This document shows, one piece after another, positions 37,566 through 47,007 of a stretch of 64,000 bases of DNA. The stretch's first letter is position 1, and each line of letters starts with the position of its first letter. The stretch covers positions 4,193,331 through 4,257,330 of the forward strand of contig NW_024037374.1 in NCBI RefSeq assembly GCF_015832195.1. Reading direction: 5' to 3'. The notes under the pieces are model-generated. The model was not told where the DNA came from. It saw only the letters and a list, made by a program, of their open reading frames with translations, and searched no databases. The position numbers and the translations under genes are program-made. This DNA comes from Motacilla alba alba (Eukaryota; Chordata; Aves; Passeriformes; Motacillidae).

Positions 37566-37898
37566 TGTTGGGGTGCACGAGCAGAGAGTACTTTGGACCT
37601 TATTAGCATAAGAGATTTGATAAACAAAATGCCTTGGCAAAAGCAAACAGAACTTTGAAAATTAGATCTCGATAGCAAGAAGATTTAATCAGACAGGTTT
37701 ACTGGAAAAAGAAAGTCCTATTAAACTCTGCAAGCCAGAGATGTTGTTATATGCATAAGTTTGTGTATGTGATTTTAACCTAATCATTGTAGTACACATT
37801 CCTAGTCTCCCTGAAATAGCATACAAGTGCTTGTATCCCACAGTAAAATTGGAATCTGATCACCGAGTCAGTCTCCCCGTCTCTCTCCATCGCCGACA
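37566..37898 (+). mobile_element. Solo LTR (333 bp) inserted in the minisatellite
   Basis: The segment starts TGTTGGGG and ends CGCCGACA. It is flanked by ACTGGG (37560-37565) and ACTGGA (37899-37904), a 6-base target duplication with one mismatch. Inside are an AT-rich U3-like part and a C/T-rich 3' end. The 6-bp duplication fits alpha- or beta-like avian ERVs. The minisatellite phase resumes after it, which confirms a clean insertion. Confidence 0.72.
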
Positions 37899-38165
37899 AC
37901 TGGACAACCAAAGGAGACCTTTGTGACATTGCAGGGCTTCTTGGAACCTAGAGGCCATGGTGACATTGTGGAACCAAGGATTCGTTGCTGCACTGCGAGA
38001 CCCCATGGAACCAAAGATCCATTGTGACACTGCAGGGCCCAAGGATCCAAGGGACTTTATGATACCATGGGGTCCCATGGAGCCAGAGGGACATTGTGAC
38101 ACTGGGAAGCCTCATGGAATCATGGAGACCATTGTGACACTCTGGGGCCTCATGGAACCATGGTG
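37899..38165 (-). repeat. 37-bp-type minisatellite, after the solo LTR
   Basis: Degenerate units continue to 'ctcatggaaccatggtgttgcc', where CR1 sequence begins. The same junction recurs at 39100-39116, so this end of the array was copied together with CR1. Confidence 0.85.
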
Positions 38166-38485
38166 TTGCCAAGCTGGATGGGAGTATATATCTGCTGGAG
38201 GGTAGGAGAGCTCTGCACAGGGCCCTGGAAAAGCTGGATCCAGGGGCCAAATCAAAAAATGTGACATTTAACAAGACCAAGTGCCAGGTCCTGCACTTTG
38301 GCCGCAACAACAGCTGCAGTGCTACAGGCTGGGGACAGAGTGGCTGGACAGCAGCCAGGCAGAAAGGGACCTGTGGGGAGTGATGGACAGCAGGCTGGAC
38401 ATGAGCCAGCAGTGTGCCAGGGTGGCCAAGAAGGCCAAAAGCTCCTGGGCTGCATCAGGAAAGGACTTTTGCATCCTGGTTGATT
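38166..38485 (+). repeat. CR1 LINE fragment (end of ORF2 / 3' region)
   Basis: It carries the CR1 string 'atctgctggagggtagga', 'ctctgcacagggccctgg', 'caagtgccaggtcctgcac', 'gagtggctggacagcagcc' and 'aacatgagccagcagtgtg'-like text. It is in plus orientation and cut by minisatellite on both sides. Confidence 0.8.
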
Positions 38486-38489
38486 CTCT

Positions 38490-39115
38490 GATGATGGTGA
38501 CGCTGCAGGGCCCTGGGGAAGCAAGGGGTCATTGTGTCACTCCGGGGCACTAAGAGGACCATGGTGACACTGTGTACAACAGAGCACCACGGAGCCAAGG
38601 GGCCATTGTGGCACTGTGGGGCTGAACGGAAGCAAGGAGTCCATTGTGACAGTCTGGGTCCTGGTGGAAGCACAGAGGCCACTGTGACACTGTGGGGCCT
38701 TGTGGAACCATCAGATCATGGTGACAGAGCAGGACCTCGTGTCGTGATGGGGACCTCATGTCATTGTGACACTGCTGGGCCCCATGGAGCCAAGGAGCCA
38801 GTGCTGCTCCTCAGTGACTCATGGAAGGAAGAAACATGTTTGACGCCTTGGGACCAAGAGACCATTGTGTCACTGTGGAACCAAGGAGATCATTGCTGCA
38901 CTGCGAGACCTCATGGAACCAAGGATCCATTGTGACACTGCAGGGCCTTGGGGGACCAAGGATCCATTGTGACACTGCAGGGCCCAAGGATCCAAGGGAC
39001 TTTGTGACACCAAGGGGTCCCATGGAGCCGGAGGGACATTGTGACACTGGGAGGTCTCCGGGAGTCATGGAGACCATTGTGACACTCTGGGGCCTCATGG
39101 AACCATGGTGTTGCC
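38490..39115 (-). repeat. 37-bp-type minisatellite, last block
   Basis: Degenerate units end at the same CR1 junction as the block before. The stretch 38850-39250 resembles 37905-38290, including the CR1 start, so it is a direct duplication at a distance of roughly 950 bases. Confidence 0.85.
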
Positions 39116-39275
39116 AAGCTGGATGGGAGTGTTGATCTGCTGGAGGATAGGAGGGCTCTGCACAGGGCTCTGGACAGGCTGGATCCAGGGGCCAAATCCA
39201 ACAATGTAAAGTTTAACAAGTGGAAGTGCCAGGTCCTGCACTTTGGCAGCAACAGCCCTTGCAACCTTGCTGATT
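39116..39275 (+). repeat. CR1 LINE fragment, second copy
   Basis: It opens 'tgttgatctgctggaggat' and runs to 'ccaggtcctgcactttggc', matching the first half of the copy at 38166. Confidence 0.78.
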
Positions 39276-39289
39276 CTGGGATTCTCTGA

Positions 39290-40860
39290 AAGCACCCTTG
39301 GAGCAGTTGAACGATGAGCCCTGGCTTCCTCTTCAGAAGCTCCAGCCGCCCAGGTGCCTCAGCTTCTCCTGCCAGCCCCAAAGCCCATCCTGTCAGTCCT
39401 GCAGAGCCTCTGCAGCTGCTCCTCATTGCCCAGAACAGGGAGCCCCACAGGCAGACACAGCAGGCCAGATGTGCCCCCCTGGCCTGGGCTGCCTCTGGCA
39501 AGGGAGCAGCACCAGGCACTGCAGGAGCCTGCAGACAATTCCTGCAGCACTTGCAGGATGATCCTGCTCCCCAAGGGACGTTCCCATGGTGCCAGCTCAG
39601 GAACTGCAATGGGGAGTGGGGCCAGAGAGGAAAGAGCAAACAGGGAGGGGCTGTTTGCAGGGGAGAGAATTGGGGTGAGCAGTAAGGAAGTAAACTGGAC
39701 CAGGGAAGAATAAAGAAAGCAATGATGAAGCAAAGGAAATGCTCAGGGCAGTTTGGGGATGGCTGCCAGGCAGCCCTGGCTCTGAGCAACAGCATCTGCA
39801 GTGGCACAGGAAACTCCCAGCTCATGGGAACAAACTTTCTGGCTGACTGCAGAGGCCAGGACAAAGCTGAGTGGTTTCCCTGGCATCCCCCAGGCCTTGC
39901 TGGCCCCAGGGGCTGATGGCATTAGTGCTCCCTCAGGTTCATGTCCCGCAACCCACACCATGGGGGTGCTCCTGCCTGCCCTGTGCAATGCAAACAGGGG
40001 CTCCTGAGCCAGTGCTGCCGTGCCTGTGCCTGCAAGGATGGGGCACCTCTGTGAGCTGGGGGAGAGGCCAGGGCAGCAGATGGGGCATGCTCTTGGCAGC
40101 TCCATGAGGACACTCTGGGACGCTGCCCTGGTCTGTCCAGTGCACTGGGAATGGATCAGCCCCTGCTCTGCTGCTCCTTCCCGTGTCCCCCAGGGCCCTT
40201 GCAGAGCAGCAGCCCTGCTGTTTGCCCCCAGCCTGCCCATGGCCACCCTGGGGCTGCTCATGGGGGTTTTCTCTGCTCAGCATTGGCCTGGGTGTGTTCC
40301 TGACACAGCCTGGGCAAGGAGCCTGGAGCCCCCAGGCCCTGGCCTGAGGCGTCAGCACTGCCCCAGCAGTGCCCATGGGCTGTCCCTGCTGCAGCCCTGG
40401 CACTGCCACCCCCAGGACTGTGCCCGGCCCCGAGAGCACTCAGGCCCTACAGCAACACCAGGGCCACCAGGGCAGCGGGGTAGGGCCACGGGAGCAGCAC
40501 TGGCAACACCAAGGGCTGCTGCTGCTGGGCACAGCTGCTGGGCCAGCACTGATCTGCCCCCAGCTCTGCACACAGACATTGCTGCTGCAGCTCCAGAGAA
40601 GGCAACAAAAGGGCATCTCTGCAGAAAACTCTTCTGGGAGATCCTTTAGTTCATTTAAAGCCACCAAGAGATCATTGACAGAGTCTGTGGTCTCAGTGAA
40701 GGAGGTGGAGAAACAAAATGAGAAACAGCACAAACAATGACATTTCTTTGTGGACAATATTAAAATGTAGAACAAAGGAAAAGAACCTCCAAAATGAAAC
40801 CAACAAGAAGTATCAAAGATGACTTTTATTACAAGGGATTTGCAGAAATTGGCCAGCAGT
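39290..40860. other. No recognised gene upstream of the OR fragment
   Basis: The stretch is GC-rich in 39300-40600, with many frames kept open by composition, then AT-rich towards 40860. I saw no splice-bounded exon or conserved motif. Since the olfactory-receptor piece ends at 40861, the last 200 bases probably are its original 3' flank. Confidence 0.4.
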
Positions 40861-41430
40861 TTAATGTTTCTGAAAGCATCCAGTCATCACTCTCCACACT
40901 GCAGCCTTGAGCTCCTGGTTCCTCAGGCTGTAGATGAGGGGGTTCAGGGCTGAAGGCACCACCGAATACAGAACTGACATTGACAGATCCAGGGTTGGAG
41001 AGGAGATGGAGGGGGGCTTCAACTGAGCAAATATGCCAGTGGTGACAAACAGGGAAACCACGGCCAGGTGAGGCAGGCAGGTGGAAAAGGCTTTGTGACC
41101 CTGCTCAGAGGGGATCCTCAGCACAGCCCTGAAGATCTGCACATAGGAGAAAACAATAAACACAAAACAACTAAATACCAAACAGGCGCTAAGTGCAATG
41201 AGTCCAACTTCCCTGAGGGTATTGGATTGTGAGCAGGAGAGCTTGAGGATCTGTGGGATTTCACAGAAGAACTGGCCCAGGGCATTGCCCTGGCACAGGG
41301 GCAGGGAAAACGTGCTGGCCGTGTGCATGAGAGCATTGAGAAAGGCACTGGCCCAGGCAGCTGCTGCCATGTGGGCACAAGCTCTGCTGCCCAGGAGGGT
41401 CCCGTAGTGCAGGGGTTTGCAATGCATTAT
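40861..41430 (-). pseudogene. Olfactory receptor family 14-like, 3' half (TM4-TM7)
   Basis: The frame contains the second half of a class A olfactory receptor. It opens with CKPLHYG just after where the DRY motif should be, then LGSRACAHM (TM4), FFCEIPQILKLSCS (extracellular loop 2), a TM5 ending in SYVQIF, KAFSTCLPHLAVVSLF (TM6) and PSALNPLIYSLRNQELKAA (TM7 and start of the C-tail), with a stop at 40861-40863. This part has no stop or shift. The sequence style matches bird OR14 (gamma-c) receptors. The first half, with TM1-TM3 and the DRY motif, is missing and replaced by ERV-derived sequence, so it cannot make a normal receptor. Confidence 0.85.
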
Positions 41431-41850
41431 TTCCAATGCATGAAGGTCCAGCCCTGCAGCCTCTGAGGTGCCAGGGCCTGCCAGGGCCATCACAGCCAGA
41501 ACAATTGCCCAGCAAGTCCAAGTCTCACTGTCCATGGCTGTATTTGCAAATTGGGGGCAGCCGTGCACAGCCAGGGGGTTTCCATTTCTCCAGTGGGCCA
41601 TTGTTAAGGGTATGGAGCACATCTGGGAGATGGGTTCTCCATGGGGACGGGTTCCCATCTCCTCATTTTTTCAACTGCTCATCTAACAACCCCTTCACCC
41701 GTTCAACCAATCCTGCAGCTTGAGGACAGTCTGGTACATGAAAAACTCTGCAGTCTCAATCACTGTATTTTTCACAGTACCAGACAAAGCTCTCTGCATC
41801 ACAGAGTCAGCAAACCCTGTAAGAATTGCCAATTCCATCCCTTCCTCCTT
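41431..41850 (-). pseudogene. ERV pol remnant fused in frame to the OR half (right arm)
   Basis: This is the mirror of the left-arm pol fragment. The frame from ATG 41656-41658 (MGTRPHGEPISQM) runs through the alanine/leucine-rich stretch and the dUTPase motif-1-like EAAGLDLHALE straight into the receptor, giving a 265-codon open frame (41658-40861). The integrase end (YPQAAGLVERV-like) lies just upstream in another frame. Confidence 0.6.
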
Positions 41851-42034
41851 TTTTCATTGTATGCACTCTCCCAAAGTTTACCACTGCCATTAGGGTCCTG
41901 AGCAATCCTGTTCTGTAGGGTATTCAGTGTTACATCCCTGAGCAGGCAAAGCCAAAGCCAAATTTGCTGCCAATTTGCTGCCAAATATGGCAGCCAAAGC
42001 TACCAAATTATGGTAGTAATGTCAACACTATTTC

Positions 42035-42250
42035 CCAATATTATTATTTTGTATATAGAAATATAGATCTTAATATAGATAGAAAGATATAGACATGTAT
42101 ACATATATATATTTATATATATACATACATATATAGAGACATGTATTGATATAGGAAGATAGATATAGACAGATAGATATTGATTTAGATATAGACATAC
42201 ATATAGAAATGCATATATCTATTCAGGTCATATTATATTATAAATATGTA
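42035..42250 (-). repeat. AT-rich (ATAGAT/ATATAC) microsatellite region (right arm)
   Basis: Low-complexity ATAGAT, ATATAC and ATATAG motifs are the counterpart of 25855-26035, but longer and different in motif content. Confidence 0.85.
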
Positions 42251-43289
42251 TATAGTTATTTACTACATGAATAGTTCACTTGCACAAATGCATGTGAGCT
42301 CAAGATTAAAACCTTCTTCTGTTGCTCCATGTGGGAGCATTGAGCATTCCAACAATAATTGTTCCTTCTGAAGGTGCTGCTTCCAATGTACTGTTAAGAA
42401 ATTCTTCTTGGTCTGCCCAAACCCACAAGTTCTTCTCCTTCTTTCATATGCAAGTTTTGGATTTTGCATTTTAGGACATCCAGGGGTTCAGCTTCTTTGA
42501 ACCCACTGCCCCACTGCTCACACGGTGCTCCGACCTCAGCCCTCTCCAGAGGCAGCCAACTCCAGGGAAGGGCTTCCCATCTGGGAATTTCTGATGGGAC
42601 CGATTGCTCACATTGACATTGAACAAGTGACATTTTGTTGGGATCGGGCCAGACTGTGCCAGTTTCCTTTCACCAGTGGGCACCAAAGACACAGACTCCA
42701 ACGGAAGGAATCAGTGTCATTTCCTGCAGTTCAAAGCAGCAAAGAATCCCCAAAGGAGCAGCTCAGCAATGCAGCCAATCATCACCACCAAATATTGCCT
42801 GCAGTGATTCAGGAAGATCCAGCACCATTTACCCTCAGGCTTTACCATTCCCCCAGCTGCACACATCAGCTGGGGGAAGCCCTCACAGCCAAGGGCTGCA
42901 GAGCCACTCCTGGACACTGGGAATTGCTGCAGGTGCCTCCAGCCACAGCTGAGGCTCCAGCCCCGCTGTGAGAGGGCCCAGCTCTGATAGTGCTGAATGA
43001 ACAAACTGACAGCACTTCTAGGCTGGGAACACCTGGTTTCATCCTCCTCTTGGGTCCCTGCCAAAGCCTGGCCAGGGCTCAAGGAGGAAGCACGGGAGCT
43101 GACTTTGACCATACAGTCCCAAACAAGGCCAGATGTCAGATTTCATGGCCTTGTCTGGCTTCTAAATACAGAAAGGTCAATACTGGCTTCACTAATGAGC
43201 GGATACATCTGTCACAGTGCTAATGACCATGCCTGTTTCATTAGTGAGCAGGTACAAAGATAACCTGTGGTTGGAAGGTTCATCCAGAG

Positions 43290-43450
43290 GTCACCTTTGC
43301 CTCAGGGCCTGCTGTTCAGGCCTCACTCAGGGCTGTTGTCCAGGCCTTGGCACTTCAGGGATGAAGTTTGGCTTGACACTGCTGGGTGACTGCTGGACTG
43401 GATGAGCTCAGAGGTCTTTTCCACCAGAAAGGATTCTGAGATCCCATGAT
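43290..43450 (+). repeat. CR1-like fragment (right arm)
   Basis: This is the mirror copy of 24665-24830, with 'tggcttgacactgctgggtg', 'gatgagctcagaggtctttt' and 'agaaaggattctgag'. Confidence 0.6.
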
Positions 43451-44110
43451 TCTATCCGCTGAATTCAGCTAGGTCCATGTCAGCAGCATTCATTTGCTCA
43501 GAAAGTGTCTTCTTGCCCAGCTCTGGTCGCCTGAGGCTTCAGCTCCTTCAGCTCCTGGTGCCAAGCTGCTCATGCTGAACGAGACGACTCGGAGAGGCGA
43601 ATACAGTCCATCCAATTCCTCCTGGGACACGGAGAGGGGAAGGCGTGGAAACAGGAGCATTGTTTGCTGTGGCCTCCTCTCTGCCCTTGACGCCCTTCAG
43701 CGCTTTGGAGCAGCCAAGAGCTTTCTCCAAGAGTGCAATGCAGCTGTTCCTGCTCCCGGGTCTGGCTCTTCCCAGTCTCTGACCTTGCCTGCTTTTGTCC
43801 CTCTTGCTGTGCCTTCTGTTCCCCCAGGGCTCGCTGGTTGCTGCCCAGGACTGTGGCACAGGCACAGATCCAGGGGTCCAGACCCTCCTTTCTGTGCCCT
43901 TGGAGCTGCCTGGCCACAGCAGCCTTTCCAGCTGGAAGCTCCACATGGACAGGGAGTCCCCAGCTCTGCTCCTTGCACAACCTCCAGGAGCCCAGGGCTG
44001 CCATCTCAAGTCCCTGCTGGCACTGAGGGCTCCCAGGTGCCTCAGGCTGCTGTGACACCGCTGCACACGGGAGGGAAGAAGGCCAGGGGCTGTGCTGAAA
44101 GTCAGCTCCA

Positions 44111-44111
<1 letters not shown>

Positions 44112-44174
<63 letters not shown>
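44112..44174 (+). repeat. (CTG)21 trinucleotide tract (right arm)
   Basis: Twenty-one perfect CTG units (CAG on the other strand) are followed by TG and two more CTG. It is the mirror of (CAG)20 in the left arm. The 309-codon and 191-codon frames across it are poly-Leu and poly-Cys artefacts. Confidence 0.97.
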
Positions 44175-44175
<1 letters not shown>

Positions 44176-45843
44176 GCTGCTGTGGGGTCACTTGTGCAGC
44201 CCTGGCCCTGCGTCAGGGATCAGATCCTGGCCCTGCTGCTGCTCCCTCGGGATCAGCCCCAATTTGGTTGTTGCAGTCAGGGCCAGCAGAAGCGGTGGCT
44301 GGAGCAGCGGGTGCTGACAGTGCCCCAAGCCCTGGGGCTGGAGGGCTCCCTGGGCTGGGGCTGGCAGGGAGCTGCCCCTTGTTCTCCCTCCGCCCCAAGC
44401 CAAGCTGGGCCAGGCAGACGTGAGGCAGCAGAGGCAACAGGCAGCCTGCGAGTCTCTTCCAGGCCTGGCTGCTCAGAGTTTGGGCCTTGGAGCCTCACGT
44501 GGACAAAGGCAGCTGCTCCTGGTCCCTCTGTGTTGTGCCCGTGGTCAGCAGTGCTGCTCCATCAGTCTGTGCTCAGCAACGGGGAAAAGCCTCAGCCCTG
44601 CAGGGCCAGGAGCTGCCGGGCTCTGCCTGAGCAGCTCAGCCAGCAGGAAGGGAGTTGCTCCACATAGGAGCAAAGGACATTCCTGGGATAGGACGTGCTT
44701 TCTATAGAAAGGAATAAAAAAGGGGGAAAAAAAAATATAAATTGTAAAAGATAAAAATAAAGTCCAAGTGTGAGTGAAAAAACTTCTGTAACTTTGCATT
44801 AAGAGGTAAATGATCTTTTCAAAAAGAGAACTCTGTTATTTGCTTTGTAAATGTGCCGATGGCATGGATCCATCTCACTGACCTCAGCAGCCTTTTAAAA
44901 GATTTTGGGGCTTTGTTTCCAACCCTGTTATTTTAAATTGCGGTCGAAGCAAGAGGAAATTGCTTTGTGCCCTCCCGGCTCCAAGCAGGACTGGGAATCA
45001 AAACTCTGTCAAATCCCAAATCCTTTAGAAGATGCCCTTCCTTCTCACCCTGTTATGAGCTGCACATTCCCCTTGAAACTGTCAGGGATTTCTTAAAGAC
45101 TCAAAGAAGTCCCACCTGCGGCTTTTTGCTCTGGTTTGGACGCGCAGAAGGGCAGTTCTCCATCCCTCAGCTCCAGACTGCACTGCCTCAGGAACACGGC
45201 CCACTCGCCAGCTTTGGCCCACTCGTGGCACTTCTAGAGGAGGAAGACAGAGCAATTGCACAGTTCCAGCCAAAAAGGAATGAAGAATGGGACAGACAAA
45301 ACATCCTGGGGAGATGCAGGCGTTTAGATGGGACTGTGGAGAGTTTGGGTTCTTGCCAATTGCATGTGTGTCCCAGCTGCAATCTCTTGGCCTGCAGGAG
45401 AGTCTCACTCACCTGCCAAAGCAGAAAGCTCAGGCGCTGTGCTCGGAACGGGCTCGTCTGATGCAAAGCTGTCAGAGCAATGTGAGGGCAGAGCCAGCCC
45501 AGCTGTGCCCAGGGCTGAGCCCAGCAGAGCCCTGGCAGAGGCCAGAGCAGCCTCAGCACCCGCAGAGCCCGGCTGCAAGGAGAGAAAGCAGAAACTGCCC
45601 GTCAGCCGAGGGCTCCTGTGCCCTCGTCCCACGGCCACGCTGGCCGTGCCCAGAGCTGTGCCCAGAGCTGCCCATCACTGCTGCCTTTGGGAGCAGAGCA
45701 GGAGGGCGGGACATGTGCCCAGCCTGCAGCCGGCCACGGCACATCCAGCCCCTCAGCAGCTGCCCAGAGCAGGATGCTCCTGTGCTCGCTGCCATCTCCC
45801 AAAAGCTCTGATCCCACCCGGCCAAGCAGACAGGGACCCACCT

Positions 45844-46720
45844 CACGCCATCCAGGGCTGCAAGAAAAGCTGCTCCCAAACGATGTCCTCAGCCTTCTCC
45901 AAGGGCACCAGCCATCCACACCACAGCTGCTCCCAAGCACTTCCCGATCCACACTGGACCACCTAGAACGCTTCCCCTGGAAAAACAAAACACAAATGAT
46001 CGAAAAGAGATTAGAGACAAAAAGGGGAACAAGAAAAAAGGGAAAAACTCTTATCTCTGTCAGGGGCTTGAGGAAGGCCCAACCCCTATACGCTAGGGAA
46101 AAACCTAGCCATGGGTGAGGGAAGCCCACACTTTCTCTCTTCCCCCCTGCACTGCCCCCCAAACCAAGGCTGATCTCAAAGCAAACAAGGGCAGTGGAGC
46201 AGCCCAAGGCCTTCCTTGCCTGCAAAGCAAAGCAGCTGCGCACAGGTTCTGGAGTCCCACCTCTGCTCCCACCATGGGAGTTTGTTTGTGTCGGCCTGGC
46301 TGCCCCAGCCCCAGCCCCAGCCCAGGCCACGGTGGGTGCTGGGGGCTGTTGGCAGGGCCAGGAGCCAACTCCCATTGCGTAAGCAGCCCAGCCCATCCGC
46401 CCAGCCCTGCCAAAAAGCAGCTGGGCAGCCGACTGAAAACTTAGTTGCATCTGCCCCAGCAAAGGGGGAACCTTTGCTTCCCAGCCAGCCTGGGCAATGC
46501 CCAAATCTGGGAGCATTTCCCTGGGGGTGGACTCATCTGAAAATTCCCTGTGGAGTTTGGTTTTGAAGAAGGTGCCACAATCAAAGTCCATCACCTTCAG
46601 CTGCCGGGGGCCAGGTTGAGGAAGAGTTTGTCATCCTTGAGGCCATCCTTGAGGTCATCCTCGCTGTCTCCAGCAGCAGCAGCAGCAGCATCCCCACCCG
46701 GTACAGCTTCTCCAGGGGCT
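45844..46720 (-). pseudogene. PIM-like kinase pseudogene fragment (right arm)
   Basis: On the minus strand, 46700-46550 reads DDKLFLNLAPG, then after a one-base shift LKVMDFDCGTFFKTKLHREF. This matches the catalytic-loop-to-DFG region of PIM-like kinases; the intact gene has [12 protein letters not shown] and LIDFGCGT at this place. Near 45975-45844 a second frame ends in EDIVWEQLFLQPWMA, possibly the last exon. The frameshift and missing exons mark it as dead. The intact PIM gene lies directly upstream on the same strand, so this looks like a decayed tandem copy. Confidence 0.6.
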
Positions 46721-47007
46721 CCTTCTCCTTCCCTGGGCTGAGAGCAGGCTGTCAGGGCTCTGCCCAGGGCCCCAGCTGTCAGGGAACCAGGACAAGCAGA
46801 ACCAGCTTGGATGGCGGCCACCAGTGCTGGGCAGAGCAGCTCAGCTCCAGCACAAGGGCTGCGTGTTGCCATCCCGTGACCCCGGTGCAGCGACACAGGC
46901 AGCACAAAAAGGTCTGGGTTCCTTTGCTTCTCATGGCCAAGGCATGTGTGCAGCTGGAACTTACCAGGGCCCTGGATCAAAGTGTGCCTGTGGCTCTCTC
47001 CCTTCTT

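Larger units (their letters stand above)
41437..46600 (-). repeat. Right arm of the ~5-kb inverted duplication
   Basis: It is the reverse complement of 21556-26636, collinear with small indels. Homology stops at 41437 on the inner side, where the OR piece starts, and near 46600 on the outer side. The right arm extends slightly further into the kinase pseudo-exon than the left arm. Confidence 0.9.

Noticed and set aside
29690..39110. Regular ~37-base repeats as a CRISPR array
   Set aside because: Units are contiguous with no unique spacers, and the genome is vertebrate. It is a minisatellite.
43494..44667. 309-codon and 191-codon frames with poly-Leu and poly-Cys
   Set aside because: They are produced by the CTG tract and GC-rich composition. 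The mirror arm shows the same frames with different breaks and no conserved domain.
46597..46985. Continuation of the PIM-like frame beyond TAG 47008
   Set aside because: Sequence after the stop (serine, histidine and glycine-rich) shows no kinase homology and is 3' flank.
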